DNA of 64,000 bases. It comes from Gossypium raimondii (Eukaryota > Streptophyta > Magnoliopsida > Malvales > Malvaceae). A program made the position numbers and the translations under genes. Below the pieces are notes generated by a model. It was not told where the DNA came from, ran no database searches, and worked only from the letters and a program-made list of their open reading frames with translations. The stretch lies in assembly GCF_025698545.1 (NCBI RefSeq), contig NC_068577.1, positions 310,001 to 374,000 on the forward strand, written 5' to 3'. Shown piece by piece: positions 13,121 through 25,987 of this stretch (its first letter is position 1; each line of letters starts with the position of its first letter).

Positions 13121-13324
13121 TTTTTTTGTAACTTTATAATAATTTTATAATTTTTTAATATATTTTAAATTTTTAAAAAATCATAAATATCACTTACACT
13201 GAAATGTGAAATGTGATGAAAATAACAAAAAATTTATTAAAGTTAATGGTCAAAAGACTACTTGAGTATATTTTTACATGTCCAACAACCAATTGAGTTC
13301 AAAAAAAAATGTGAGGACTTAATT

Positions 13325-13797
13325 TAAGTAGAGGTGCTCATGGGCCGTGCCGGGCCCATAAAAAATTTTGACCCGGCCCGAAATATGGGCCTGAAATTTT
13401 GCCCAGGCCCGGCCCAAGAAAAAATCATAAGCCTGGGCCCGGTCTGGCCCGGCCCATTTTTTTAATAAATACTAAAAAATTATTTTAAAAATTAAAAAAA
13501 AAGTATTTTAAAAATATTTTAAAATTAAAAAAATTTAAAAATATTTTAAAAATATTTTAAAATTAAAAAATAATAAGAAAATATTTTAAAATTAAAAAAA
13601 TTTAAAAATAAATATATTTATTATATCGGGCCGATCCCGGGCCAAAAAAGTGGTGCCCGAGGCCCGACCTGTTTTCTAAACGGGCCTCGTTTTGTTGCCC
13701 AAGCCCATATTTTGGGCCTATATTTTTACCCAAACCCTCTCATATTTCGGGCGGGCCGTCGGGCCGGGCCGGGCCGCCCGGCCCATGAGCACCTCTA
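13325..13797. mobile_element. GC-armed non-autonomous hAT element, copy 1
   Basis: Ends TAGAGGTGCTCATGGGCC (from 13329) and its inverse at 13781-13797 surround arms rich in GGGCC/GGCCC and an AT-rich centre. The direct repeat gacttaatt flanks it (13316-13324 and 13798-13806), with four extra bases inside on the left. The TAGAGGTG tip fits the hAT terminal pattern. No transposase is present. Confidence 0.65.
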
Positions 13798-13806
13798 GAC
13801 TTAATT

Positions 13807-14884
13807 GATTTCTCGAAAGTTGAAAGCCTTAAACCCTTAAATCTTTATTTCCTAACTAAATTCATAATTTTTTTTCTATAACACATGGAAAAAAATTGTT
13901 ACTTATAATTTGGTTTGTTGAATTATAATTGTTTTTCCAGTTTGTTATTTAATTTTTTATTTTATTTTAGCACTTGAATTATCATTTTCATCCTCATTTA
14001 CCCTTAAAAGAAAAAAGATACCATGAGAATGTAACACATGGCCCACTCTTATTGGACACTAAAAATTTTAAGAAAAAAATGAAATGAAAATGATAGTTCA
14101 AATGTAGTATAAAAACCTTAAAAACTTAACTTTTTTTCTCCAAATCCTTTGTTTCTTCTTTTGTTTTGCTCAGCGACAATGCAAGTCTTCAGGCTAATTA
14201 TCTCCCACCTTTTTCTCCATCCCACCAACTCTTTCTTCCATTCTTCTTTTCATTCATTTACCACTAATAATTTTTTTTAAGAAAGTAAATAGCTCTTTGT
14301 CAGCTTCTTAATCTATTTATATTTTGAGAACATTTCAGAATAATAAATTATTTACAAGTAAATTTAAACCTGTGTAGGCTTAGGTTTTATATGTTTTTTT
14401 ATTTGTTTTTTCATTGTTTAATAAGTTTTCATTTTTGAAAGCTTTTGTTTGCTCTTGTAACACAATTTTTAGTCTTATGCACGTAATCTTAATTTTACAA
14501 GTGATTTTAGGGGCAATTTTACTATTGTCCTCTCTAAGTTGGTAAATGCTCGTTTCTTTTGTCGATTTTTGCTCGCCGCTTCAGACTATCCAATGCTAAT
14601 TTTTTTATCGTATTAAGTGCTTACAATTACTCCAGATATGTCGTGCTTAAGTTATAACAAAACAAACTATCAACGTGTCATAATGTTCTATTAAAACCTT
14701 TATTGTGATGATAGAACTTATCATTCACCATTTACAACGAGTATTTGTTATTTTTTTCTTGAATTATATAATTTCATTTATTGAATGAATTAATAAATTT
14801 ACCTTTCAAAAAAATATCAAAATAAGAAATACATACATCAAGAAAACAAATATAATTCAGAAATTGTATCGTGAAAATACATAT
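13807..14884. other. Intergenic stretch, no gene seen
   Basis: AT-rich DNA between two copies of the same hAT element. No coding region or RNA gene is supported. Confidence 0.4.
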
Positions 14885-15329
14885 TAGACCTGTCCATGGG
14901 CCGAGTCGGGTTCAGGCCGGGCCCAAAAAAAATTTCGGCCTGCCTCCTAGGACCAAGCCCGGCCTGGCCCGAAATATGGGCCTAAAATTTTGCCCAGGCC
15001 CAGCCCGAAAAAAATCATAAGCCCAAGCCCGGCCCGACCCAGCCCATTTTTTAATAAACATTAAAAAATTATTTTAAAAATAAAAAATAAAAAAATATTT
15101 TAAAAGTATTTTAAAATTAAAAAATAAAAATAAAAAATATATATTTATTATATTTGGGCCGGGCCAAGCCCGGACCCAAAAAGTGGTGCCCGAGGCCCAG
15201 CCCATTTTTTAAACGGGCCTCATTTTTTGCCCAAGCCCATATTTCGGGCTTATATTTTTACCCGAATCCTCCCATATTTTGGGCGGGCCATCAGGACGGG
15301 CCGGGCCGCCCGGCCCATGGACAGGTCTA
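14885..15329. mobile_element. GC-armed non-autonomous hAT element, copy 2
   Basis: Ends TAGACCTGTCCATGGGCC and its inverse GGCCCATGGACAGGTCTA. The body is the same GGGCC-rich arms and AT-rich middle as copies 1 and 3. The tip differs from copies 1 and 3 (ACCTGTCCATGG in place of AGGTGCTCATGG), symmetrically at both ends, so this is a distinct subfamily. No clear target duplication. Confidence 0.6.
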
Positions 15330-15599
15330 ATAAATATACACTACTTTTAAAAAGAAAATTACAAATTTACATTTAGAAATAATAGGGTTTCTATTTTAGT
15401 ATTATAATTTTTATTATTTCTCAAAATACGGCTATTTATTATTAATTTTCATAATCTTTTTAACCTGGAATTCTATGTCCATGGGCGTATATGTTAGCCT
15501 AAAATGTAAATAAAATTATTTTCAAGGCCATTGAGGTTAGGAAGGTGGAAAAGTAATTTAATCTCGACGCTTATGTTAGCATGTATGTATAAATTTTTT

Positions 15600-15690
15600 T
15601 TTTTTTTTTAAATCTCATCGTACCCTCCCAAACTCATAAAATGTGCATGCCAATCGAGTTAAGACTCAATCGACATATGTACAGATGTAT
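15600..15690 (-). mobile_element. SINE (family A) fragment
   Basis: The text atgccaatcgagttaagact preceded by ccctcccaaactcataaa is the two ends of the SINE seen more fully at 25155-25275, with the central B-box portion missing. Confidence 0.4.
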
Positions 15691-16014
15691 TTTACGAAGC
15701 AAAAAAGATGATTGATTTATAAAAAGTTGTTCCATAAAAAACACATGGATCAAGGGTTAAAGGAGGACAATCCAAATGAGTAAGGGGCATTCAAAATCTG
15801 GTCTACAAAGGTAGCTACTGATGATATGATTGATTTTGAAAATATATAGCTACAAATTTTGTGTTTGGAGAAACTGCTCATAATCTAATACTCATTTTAC
15901 AACAGGCAATACAAGGAAGACTAAACACCTACCATACACATATACATTATGGGAAGGATTACTACTGAAAAGAAACTAGAAAAGGATCGAATGTTACCGG
16001 GTGACGGGAGAGTT

Positions 16015-19000
16015 TCACTCTCTTGGTCGAGCAAGCCAGAGGGAACTAAGAGCTCGTAATCTGGAGAAGTAATCATGTATCGCAAGAAGTGCACGAGCAG
16101 ACTGGCGAGTTGTCAATATCCGGTGCATTTGTTGTAGGGTTTGCTGCCGTAGATTGTCCGCCTGATAATACTAACGTATTAGTAAACAATGACCCAAAAG
16201 CGAAAGAAGACGCAATATAAGGGTTCAAGAAACTTCCCCTCCACATTAAAGTAATACCAACAGATCAGTGTCTCAGTTTAAACTACACTTGTAGTCACCC
16301 AACAATTGATAACTTTCTTTTTTGATCACTCGATTATGAAAAGTTACAAAATAATCATCCAACTATTCGATTTTTTTTTCCTTTTTGGTCACCATTCATT
16401 AAATAACAAACAAAAAGATGATGATGCAACTTTTAAAATTGACATAATAGCAACTTTTAACCCTCAATATTCATACATTATGTCAATTTGGTCTTGATTC
16501 TAAAAAATTTAACCCTCAACATTTACACAATGTGTAATTTGGTCTTTTACAATTTTGCTTTTCTTTGTGACATTCACTTAAAAGCTAAATTTGATAAAGA
16601 AAATATACCAAAATGAAAGCACATGAAAATCCAAGATGATAATTTTCATAATTTTATTATTCTTTTAAAACTAACCTTCAATGTCACAAAGAAAAGCAAA
16701 ATTGCAAAAAAGACAATTAAAAAATGTGTAAATATTAAGGGTTAATTTTTTCAGAATCGAGACTAAATTGACACAATGTATGAATGCTGAGTATTAAAGT
16801 TGGGTAACCATTTTGTAACTTTTCATTGTTAGGTGACCAAAACAGAAATTTATTAATAGTTGAGTGACTACCAATATAGTTTACCCTCATATTATCTACA
16901 GAAAACTTCAAGTGACTCGAGAAAATCTTCAAAGTTTCCCGTTCTCATTTAAACTAATTACCGAGATCATCATTACCGGTTCAATGCCTTCTCCAAAAAG
17001 TTTCAAATAATGGGCAAAAAAGGGATGGAAGAGAAAAGAAAAGGCATTACCTGACAAATAAAACCCTCAAGAGTTCCTAGCTTTCCCATGGCCATGGCCA
17101 TTTGACCCATATAGTTTGCTACATTCCCAGTTGAGCCGGAAGAGCCTAAGGATCCAGTGGACAATGTCTCGGACAGAGACTGCTGCAATGCTTCCATACC
17201 TTGTGATAATGCATCTTCAGCCTGCTGGGAAGATTGTTGCAAGTTGCTAACTCCCACCAACTGTTGCTCTGTCAAAGGCTCCAATTGGTTTACAAGAAGC
17301 TACATGCATAAACATTCAATTCTAAGATGACAAATTATAAAGAAAACAAAATATTTAAGTAATACGAGGTCAGGAAGATATTGAGTTACTGACACTATAT
17401 AAAAAAGTACATGAATCAGAGTTATGCATAATACATGAGCATGGCAGTCATACGGGGCAAGAAAAGATCCGAGGAACACGTGCCTAAAAAATTCATATGG
17501 CCTTACCTTTAGAAGCTCAGATGACCGAAAACCACCAAGCCACAAGAAACACCTCTCGGCAGGTGTCTTCCACATGCCTGATAACAAATGGAAAACATCT
17601 GCCTTAGCTACGTTGCTCTTCAGCCTAAAAATTTCGTCATAGTGAGCCATAACACCGTCAACAATAATACGAAGTTCTGCATCGCCTGCATGAGAATTTA
17701 CTGCCATTCTCAACTCATTAATTTGTCGATTGTGCTCTTCAAGCCACCTTCCATATTCTACATCAAATGTCATGGCACCTACAAAGAAAAGAAATGACCG
17801 AAACAAATAGTGAAACTGATAAATACATAACCTCCACCATCACACTCCAAGCATTTGACAATTTGGTAAAAAGACCTTTCCAGTCCCTTCAAATTTTGAA
17901 ATTGAGCAAATTAATCCTTCTTAAAAAAATCAGAGCAATTTACTCCCTGTCAGTTTTGAAAGTAAGCAACTAAGGACAATTATCACGACACTAATTTCTT
18001 ACATCAATTATACATAATTTTGATTGGTATAATAACAAATTTAGCCCTCAATGTTTACATTTTGTCAATTTGGCCTTAGATCTAAAAAGAATCAACAAAT
18101 TTAACCTCAAGTTTTACGCATTTACACAAATGTTCCAGGTTAAATTTGTTAAATGAAGACCAAATTAATAGAATGGATAAACTTTGAGGGCTAAATTCAT
18201 TATTATATCAATCAAAATTATGTATAATTGACCAAAAACATTAACATCATGATCAATTGTCCTTATTTGCACACTTTCAAAATTGAAAGGACTAAATTGC
18301 TGTAATTTTTTTGAGATGGACCAATTTGCTCAATATCGAATTTGAGAGGGACTGGAGATGCCTTTTTACCAAACAATTTCATGATACGCATGCGATGTAA
18401 CAAAATGGGGGACAACATGCAGCGTCCCTACATAGCATGGTAGGGGTGTATATCTATATATTCCCGGAAAAAGCCTTGGGCACTGGCCTGCCCTTTTTTT
18501 ACTAGCACTTATCTAGTCATGCATTAATGGAACCCATGTCTAGTATATGGTATTTTTATTCTGAAACGAATAAATTCAATTTTATGTAATCTACAAAGAA
18601 CTTATTTTAACCGTAAACGTAAGTGCTCAAGAGAAGGTAGGGGAAGCACCAATTGCATACAACATGATGGAAATAAATAATATTACCATTTCCACCCAAT
18701 GAATGACTTTGATCTCCCGAGCTTGATATGAAGATACCCTACAGGGAAAGGCAGCATCATAAATAATACATGCATGAATAAATAACTGAGTACACAGTGC
18801 CTGCGATGAAGGACCAAGCTAACCTGCTGTCGTGCCCGCTGGAGCTCCTGCTCAAGTTGTGTCAACTTCAAACGACTGCTCTCCAGCTGTTGCACATATG
18901 CCTACAAATGGAGAAAAAGGATAATATGCCTCAATATAGGAAATTAAATCTACAAAATCCCCAAAATACCATAGAAGACTCGTGTCATCTACCATGCATT

Positions 19001-19800
19001 AACTTTAAAGGGAAAAGACATACTTTCTTCCTCAACCGGCTTTTTCTTGCAGCCTCACGATTTTGAGCAAGTCTGCGAAGAATCTGTAGAATATTATCAA
19101 CCAAAAATCACCAATATGACCAAGCTATTATCCATGCTAATAATGAAGTGTCTAACCTTTTGATCCAAATTACTCTTTGATCGGTCACTTGAATCGGAAG
19201 CTGCAACAGCAGCATTCAGTTTTTCACTATCAAACTGCACAAAAGCAATAAAATCTGAGACCGGCAAGAACAGCAACAATTACAACATACAAAACTTGTC
19301 CCACTACAAGATCTTAGATACATGGATCAAATAACAATGTGCTCTACTTGGGACTGAATTTAAAATAAGATCAATAAAAGCTATACCCTCAGATTTTTTT
19401 CATCTGTTTCTGCATCTGTTGAGATATCAGTCCTCGGACTAGCATCAGCCATATCGGATTCCCCCCAGTTTTCTGTATGACCCCTAGATATGGAGACTGG
19501 ACCTGTCTGTTGACCTCTTTCCAAGTGCAATCCCTGAGATTCGACTCGGAGGGCAGATGGATTTATAGTAAATGAATTTGGAGTCTGTTTCAGGCGATAA
19601 AGAGAGTAAAATAAATAACTGAGCATACATGATACAACAAATAGATTACTTGCTCATTAAGTTATAAGAGAAACAAAATCCACCTTATCCAAAGTGCCAA
19701 TATAGCTGCGGTCGGTAGGAAATGGTTGGCCACTTGCTTTTGCAGAATTAAACGCACTGTCTGCATTGCCACATGTAAAGCCGAGATAAAGGTTTGCCAT
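16015..19800 (-). CDS. TGA2-like: TGA-type bZIP transcription factor (TGA2/5/6 clade)
   Basis: Nuclear bZIP factor. TGA proteins bind TGACG/as-1 elements and partner with NPR1 in salicylate responses. Nine coding exons join in frame: 19800-19684, 19584-19387, 19234-19157, 19083-19024, 18901-18824, 18738-18687, 17778-17507, 17299-17051, 16161-16015. They encode 416 aa. The basic region has N139-x7-R147 (AQNREAARKSR), followed by a leucine zipper (152-180, RLKLTQLEQELQRARQQ). The DOG1-type domain follows with HAGDAELRIIVDGVMAHYDE and TPAERCFLWLGGFRSSELLK, then the glutamine-rich AEDALSQGMEALQQS, and the end LTTRQSARALLAIHDYFSRL. The first 90 or so residues precede MADASPRTDISTD, where short clade members begin, so an internal start at that ATG is possible. 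A 5'-UTR exon lies near 20898. Two foldback MITEs sit in introns. Confidence 0.93.
16275..16887. mobile_element. Foldback MITE in the last TGA intron
   Basis: Inverted arms of about 90 bp: gtagtcacccaacaattgat on the left pairs with the inverse of the right arm, which ends tagtttaccct. The shared block gaaaagttacaaaat is present in both arms. No transposase. It fills much of the intron between exons 8 and 9. Single arms recur at about 3785, 6105 and 12467. Confidence 0.6.
17865..18370. mobile_element. Mutator-like foldback MITE in TGA intron 6
   Basis: Starts GGTAAAAAGACC and ends with the inverse, ggcatctttttacc adjusted for two changes. Both arms hold tccagtccct and ttgagcaaatt blocks, and the centre is also nearly self-complementary (tgtataattgac / tcaattatacata). 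Flanks tgacaattt (17856-17864) and aaacaattt (18371-18379) share seven of nine bases, as expected for a 9-bp target duplication. A partial arm recurs at 29695-29820. Confidence 0.65.
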
Positions 19801-19899
19801 CCACACCCTCAATTCTAAAAGCTGTGAAATTGTAAACTGAAAAGAATAAAGAGGGAATTTACAGAAGGTTATGAAGCAGTGACTAATTCCCTCACCGTG

Positions 19900-20045
19900 G
19901 ATGCTCTCAGAAGACGTAAACAGCTGGCCTCGAAATGTGCTCTATTCCCATGAGCAGGGATCGAACCCCTAACCATGTGGTTAAGGGAAGAGGTTAGCAA
20001 CCACCACACTACACTTTGCGATTGACTCAGGTGTAACTGTTAGAT
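19900..20045 (-). mobile_element. tRNA-related SINE in the TGA 5'-UTR intron
   Basis: On the minus strand it reads GTGTAGTGTGGTGGTTGC (A-box-like) and then GGTTAGGGGTTCGATCCC, a near-consensus pol III B box. The spacing and text resemble plant Au-type SINEs. No cloverleaf could be folded, so it is not a functional tRNA gene. Confidence 0.55.
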
Positions 20046-20897
20046 GCACGTATGTATCTAAATGGGTATGTTCAATCAGTTATAAGTTTTTTCGTGTATT
20101 TGGAGGAACCTTGGAGGGTCATATCCTCATACACATCAAACATAGATGAATAACATACAACTCAACATCGAACATAGGAAAACGGAAAATAGAAAATGGA
20201 GACATTTCCAAATACAACCTCAGTCTCACATTTCTACGAAGAAGCAAATCAAGATTTGCAAAGGTAGACTATCGAAAACCGAACATCCAAGCAAAGAATA
20301 CAAACACCGTGGCCTTCCACAGATTAAATTTAAAACATATTGCCCATCAATGCCATGGAACAAGCAAAACTCCTAAATACCATAAAAGCACTAGCTAACA
20401 ATTTAGAAGACTATACTAAAAAAAAGGAACTTCTTGAAGGGTATTTGAAGATAATTTCAAACTTTTTTGAGGACTCATAACCCTGTTTAACACCAATACC
20501 ATGTAACAAAAGTCACTAACAAGTGTGCTCTTTGGGCAAGTATTTCTAGGCCTCTTCACACTCTATGAGCTCAAAAGTAAATGTATCAAAGAACACAGCT
20601 TCATATATAGCAAACTCTTTCAAAAACCAAAACCAAATAATAAGTGTAACGGACTAAATTTGCAGCAACCTAAAATTACATAAAAAATCAAAAACCCAAA
20701 TTAGAGAAACCCTTAAAAAATCCAAATTGACCGCCAAAACAAAATCATACCCAGAAACCAAAATCAATTAAAAAAAATCAAAATGCATAAAAAGTTTCAA
20801 CTTTTCCAAAGTAAAAGAGTAAAAATTAGTCAACTTTCATGATTGTAATCCAAAATGATAACTTTAAAACAGAAAAGTTTAAGGACGACAAAACTCA

Positions 20898-20960
20898 CCT
20901 GGTGAAATTTTGAGGAGGATGATGATGAGGACGAATATGAAAATTGAAGACTTTGAAATT
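20898..20960 (-). other. Probable 5'-UTR exon of the TGA gene
   Basis: The minus strand reads a pyrimidine-rich leader (CATCATCATCCTCCTC) ending ATTTCACCAG and then GTGAGTTTTG, a strong donor site. A splice into the leader upstream of the ATG at 19800 would explain the 1.1-kb gap. No coding potential. The exact transcription start was not determined. Confidence 0.5.
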
Positions 20961-21253
20961 GAAAGTATTAATATCAGTAATTACTTTGGATAATGATATT
21001 CCAATCTGTAGACGTCCACTGAGAAATAGTTCCACTTCCCGAGAGCTAATGGTTCTTTAATTTTGCCTTTTCGATTAAGGAGTACTATTTTTAGTGGGTC
21101 ACATTGACTTTACTTTTTGGGTTTTTTTGTGTATTTTTTTTCCTTCTGTTGTCACTGTAAATAGCGCAGAGATACAGACAGAGTAAAGAATACAGCTATG
21201 CTTTTCTACACTGTTTCTGTAAGAAAATTAGCTTTGGATTTCTGTCTCCGGTT

Positions 21254-21605
21254 TGCATATGCTGTTAGTCCCTATACTTTGAGCAACTTTTAGATTTAGT
21301 CCCTATACTTAAAAGTTTACTATTTTTTTATTTAAAAATCACATTCCAAACATTAAGATCGTAAGTATTTTCTGTCAAAACTTGTCAATTTACAATTTTG
21401 ATTAGATTGTCATCATATGACGTGGCATATGATTGATAGAAAATAAGTATATTGAACTGTCAATTTTTATAGAAACTTCCAACGATGATAATGATTGGAC
21501 TAATATTTTAAATTGAAAAAGTAAGACAATTTAATTTTTAACTTTTAAAGTATAAAACCAAACCTCAAATTTTACACATATATAAGGACTAACAACATAT
21601 TATGC
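21254..21605. mobile_element. MITE with inverted ends
   Basis: The left end gcatatgctgttagtccct and the right end ggactaacaacatattatgc are inverted. The body includes the tttagtccctatactt text common in plant MITEs. No coding content. It lies upstream of the TGA gene. Confidence 0.5.
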
Positions 21606-21859
21606 CTAGTTTTTATATATTTATGTTGAGTGGAACAACCATGACTCACACGGTGTTAAAATTTTAAGTTGTTAATTGCTTGTACCGTCAACTTAGAATA
21701 AAAGTGTATGAGAATCACTATTGCTTAGAATTATGAAAACTGTGTAAATAAAATAACGTAAAACACAGGTTTGTTTACATAGTTCGATTTTTCTATATCT
21801 GTAGAGCCTAGTTTACTATCCAAATATAGAGATCTCACTTTTATATCTAAATGTCTAGA

Positions 21860-21990
21860 ATTAGACATAGTCCCTCCCCAACCCATAAATAAGAGGATAA
21901 TACGTTGTCATGCACTTGAACTTACGTCTTCCTTTATTAGCACCAATGTTCGTACCAATCGAATTAAAACTCAATTAAAAGAATGTTTTA
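21860..21990 (-). mobile_element. SINE (family A) copy
   Basis: Read in reverse it has the order ttttaattcgattggtacg (A-box-like), then a B-box-like aagttcaagtgcatg, then ggttggggaggga. It matches copies at 25155-25275 and 31935-32045 in order and orientation. A TA microsatellite follows at about 21998-22012. Confidence 0.5.
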
Positions 21991-22242
21991 ATATTATATA
22001 TATATATATATACCATATTTTATATTTTTATATCAAATATTTTATAATATTTTATAAGAGTAAATATTAAAACCACATACAAACTCTTATTAAACTCTTA
22101 CCAAAAGACCTTTATGCTAGCAAATGTGTAAAGTTAGTGTCATTTCGGAAATTTTTTAATTTTCAAATCGATTGATTTTAATTTTTATATTTTTCAATTT
22201 ACAAATTTTAGTCTTAACTCAAACATAATGGTTAAATCTATT

Positions 22243-22599
22243 TGGTTAAATTCAATAATTAGTCATATACTATACATACAATTACAGATTTAGTCCATAT
22301 TCTCCAATTAGATCCTTCTAAGTCTCTATACTTTTTAAAATTTGAAATTTAAGCCTTGATCCAAGCAAAAGTTGTTATCTATTAACAGGATTTTAGTGAA
22401 CAATATGTTTTATATATGATAATATGTTTTAACATCAAATTTGAAAACATTAAAACTTAAAGAATTTAACAGTTATCTTTTGGTGAGGACTGAAATTTTA
22501 AATTTTGAAAAATATAAGGATTAAAAATACCAAATTAAAGTATAAGGATTAAATCCATAACATTAGTAAAGTACAGGGGCTAATAGCAGAATTTAACCA
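22243..22599. mobile_element. MITE with inverted ends
   Basis: The left tggttaaattcaataattag and the right ctaatagcagaatttaacca are inverted with some drift. Both are followed inward by ggatttagtcc-type text. Non-coding. Confidence 0.5.
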
Positions 22600-25150
22600 A
22601 GAAAACAAAAAAAAATTCCCTCAATTGTCGCTGTCTCTCTCGAAGGTCTCTCCAGAACCTTTCAGTCAATATGGAAAATAAAATACACCAGTACGACGTC
22701 GTTGCATGTGTCAGCATGATGTAATTTTTACGACTATTCCACGAGTCGATCCATAATTCAAAATTTAATTGTCAGGTCTTTTTTCAACATGTGGAAACCT
22801 ATTAATTCTTTTTGACTTTTTGAGAAGAAAAAAAACAATGTTAATTATCATTAAATGCTATGCTTTGTTGTTTAGTCTTTTTCATCGGACTTTTTTATAT
22901 AATATTTAAAATTATTTATAGTTTATAATATGTTTCAACGTATTGAAATTTATATTTTTTTATATTAATAATAATTTTAATATCAATTTAATTAAGACTC
23001 AATTTTTTTTATTGTTGTTTTGTGAGGTTTGTAGATAAATTTGATAATTGCATATTTTATGCGACAACTTTTACGGGGTTGGAGAGATATTGGGATGTAT
23101 AAAGTAGTGGAAGAGAAGGTAGATTTAGGGGTTGTACCTCCTACGAATTCTCGCTATTAGATAGGGTGTCTGTATCCTTCCACCCAATAAGACTGGCTGT
23201 AGCTTTTTTGTTGGCTGTGTCATCAACTACCATCGTTGAGGTTGCATGTTGTCTATGCATTTATAGCAATTTGTTTGCTATCTTGGGCAAGGGGTCTGAC
23301 TACTCGCACATTTCCAAACATCTTCAACCTTGTATTAAGTATAAAGTGGCCATTTAATTGGTTGTTTTATCAGAAATTATTCTTGGGTAATTTTCCGACA
23401 ATATGGCTAAGGTAAAGTAATGAGTTCTCTCAACTTATTTCTTTTTAATTTCTATTAACTTAGATGTCACCTAAAAATAACGTATGAGCATAAATTAAAG
23501 AATTAACTTAGTTTCATTGGTATTATATGATTGATGAAAAGTAAACATGGTCACGAGTCGTTCGTTTTTGTGATGAATGACTTGATTATTATATGATAAT
23601 AATTGATTTTTTTATGAGAGAAGTGTAATGATTACCATGAGATAAAATAGGATCATATTGGGAGAACAGATATTATCCCAAAGAGATAAGGATATCCTAT
23701 TAGGGTAACACACTTATGACAAGATCATTGGACGATGATTAATCGACTTGCTTTCGTAATGGTATGTTGTTGGGGAGAGCTCAATCACGATACTATAGTG
23801 GAATGACGTCGTGACTAAATGAGTTTATAATTAATTGGCAAAAAACTGGAATTTAATTATAAATCATTTGAGCCTCAATTGCATATGGCCAATTGGTCCA
23901 TTCGTAAGCTTGTTAAAGACAAAAATGAATTGCATGTTGAATCAAATGAACAAAAATGGTGAAATAGGAAACATTTGGAAATGATTAATGTTTTCTCCAA
24001 AATGAAAATGAAAATGGGAAAATGAAATTATTTGGAAATGAATGTAGTTTCACTTAATTCAACTCAACTCAAATTTTATTTCAATAGACTCGATTTGAAT
24101 TTTTTTTAAATTAAGTTAGTATGATAAAATAGGACTCGTCAACTCGATTAAATGGAAATTTTTTTACTCGATTCGATCAAACGTTCACCCTTATATCAAA
24201 GTATGAGTTATATATACATAGTTAGTCACTCAAGATTGAAGTGAGCTACACTATGAATATCACAAGTGAATTAATCCATAAACAGATTCAAGATAAATTC
24301 AACTTGGGTCATGTCCGATATATTGTCAATCCAAACAATCACACTTATGTTCTATCTTTCTAGTAGCCCATCGCTCTAATACCCAAGACAAGGTATCTTC
24401 TCAATTGGACTCGATAAACAACATAATGGTCCCTTGAATCAATTGTTCATTTGATTCCTCAAACCATGGATCATTTAAATTACCTACTAATATAAGTTGT
24501 TTTCTTGCATCGTAATTAATACAAATGATACAATTTAATATTAGTTAAACCTTAGATAATAAATGAGTCAATGTCTACTTTTTTATTTTATTTTTCGTGC
24601 CAAAATTATTAACGATAATTATATTTTATATAATTATTTAGTCATGAAAATTTTATTAACCAATTTGATTGAAAATTTACAAACATAATAACAAGATAAC
24701 TGTACTAAGGGCACAAAATCTCAACAAAACCCTCCACATTTTGGCTCAATAACAAAATCAAGCAAAGGAAGCAAATGTCTATATCATTAGACTTTGCTGA
24801 AAATTCATCATTGAGTTGATGACACTACTAAAAGTAATGTAAAAGCAATGCACATTTGCACGTACATCTATTCATGTTGTTAGTATGGGGTAATCTAGTG
24901 CAAACAAACATGAACCAATACCTCATATTGAGAAGCAAAAATCATGACTTAAAATACAAGTATCCCTTACTCTTGCTAAATTTCCAAGTAACCCAACCCC
25001 ATGTCAATGACTTGACAATAGCATTCAATTCATGGTCAGTAAGAAAATTTCCAATGAAGTCATCTTCTCAATATCAAGGGACTCCACGTCCAACTTGAAC
25101 AATCTCATTATAAGTTCTGATAATATTTACTATTTTTGACATAATGTATA
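22600..25150. other. 2.5-kb intergenic region without supported genes
   Basis: 22692-22703 holds acgacgtcgt, a short form of the palindrome seen in the solo LTR. About 23040-23360 is richer in GC than its surroundings but gives no recognisable protein. About 23640-24490 has the look of a decayed dispersed repeat but I could not assign a family. Confidence 0.35.
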
Positions 25151-25154
25151 GAAT

Positions 25155-25275
25155 TATCTATAGCCTCTCTCCAACCTATACATAGGAGAATAATGCGCTT
25201 CAGCGCACTCGAACCCACGTCCTACTGCATAGATAATAATATGTATGTCAATCGAGTTAAAACTCAATCAACAGC
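25155..25275 (-). mobile_element. SINE (family A), best copy
   Basis: In reverse it reads gagttttaactcgattgaca (A-box region), then gtaggacgtgggttcgagtg (B box GGTTCGAGT), then gcgctgaagcgcattattct and cctatgtataggttggagag. This is the layout of a tRNA-derived SINE head. At least four other copies lie in the window. Confidence 0.6.
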
Positions 25276-25769
25276 AATTATAAAATGAATTTTGAAGCGA
25301 AAGAATTTAGCAAAACAAAATTAAGATTCAATGATAGCTTAATGAATGAACAAAGAAGTCCATTGGACTTGGAGTTGTACAATCCACAAGCAGAACTATT
25401 GTTAAGAAGGGCCCAATGCTTTGAATTTGTTCAACGAAAATTCCCAGTCCAAATCCACTTGTTTTTCTGGCCATTTTCTAATTTTCTCCTATGCCATTAA
25501 CATCATTTGCACCATAAATTTCTTTTGTTCAATTTCCTCATTACTATTGATGATAATCATAATTTAAGAGAAGGTCCTTACTACATTTTTTAATATACCT
25601 ACATTTACTTATAACCCTTCAAACTCTTAAATCGAAAGAAAATTGTGTATATTTTTTGGTTACGTTGTAGAAAAATGTTTAAATTTTTATTTTAATTTTT
25701 TTATTATACTTAAATTTGAGATTTAATTTCTATACTTTAATTTCTCTTCAAATTGTTGATTCTCTTCGA
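25276..25769. other. Intergenic stretch, no supported gene
   Basis: A 71-codon frame at 25285-25500 shows no recognisable family. The rest is AT-rich. Confidence 0.35.
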
Positions 25770-25987
25770 AGGACAGTGGGGAGTTGCTATTTGAAGACCC
25801 CATTTCTTGTTTTGGTTACTCTCTACTCAATATTGTTAATGTTTTGTTTGAGCAGCCGCCGGTCGGAATCCCATGGTTGAGGGTTTCCTTTTTGTGTTTT
25901 TCTTTTGACTGTTGGTTCATTTAATTGTCTTTTTACTTTGTTTAATTCATCAATAAAATAGGCCGGCTTTTGAGATAAAAAAATAAT
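25770..25987 (+). mobile_element. Probable 5'-truncated LINE 3' end
   Basis: A moderately GC-richer block ends in aattcatcaataaaataggc then cttttgagataaaaaaataa, the usual tail of plant LINEs. No coding part remains. Called from tail style only. Confidence 0.35.

Noticed and set aside
19940-20015. tRNA gene
   Set aside because: A clear B box is present but no cloverleaf can be drawn and the A box is poor; it is better explained as a SINE head.
23166-23357. 63-codon frame in a slightly GC-richer block
   Set aside because: Hydrophobic composition but no family match or splice partner; left as unassigned.
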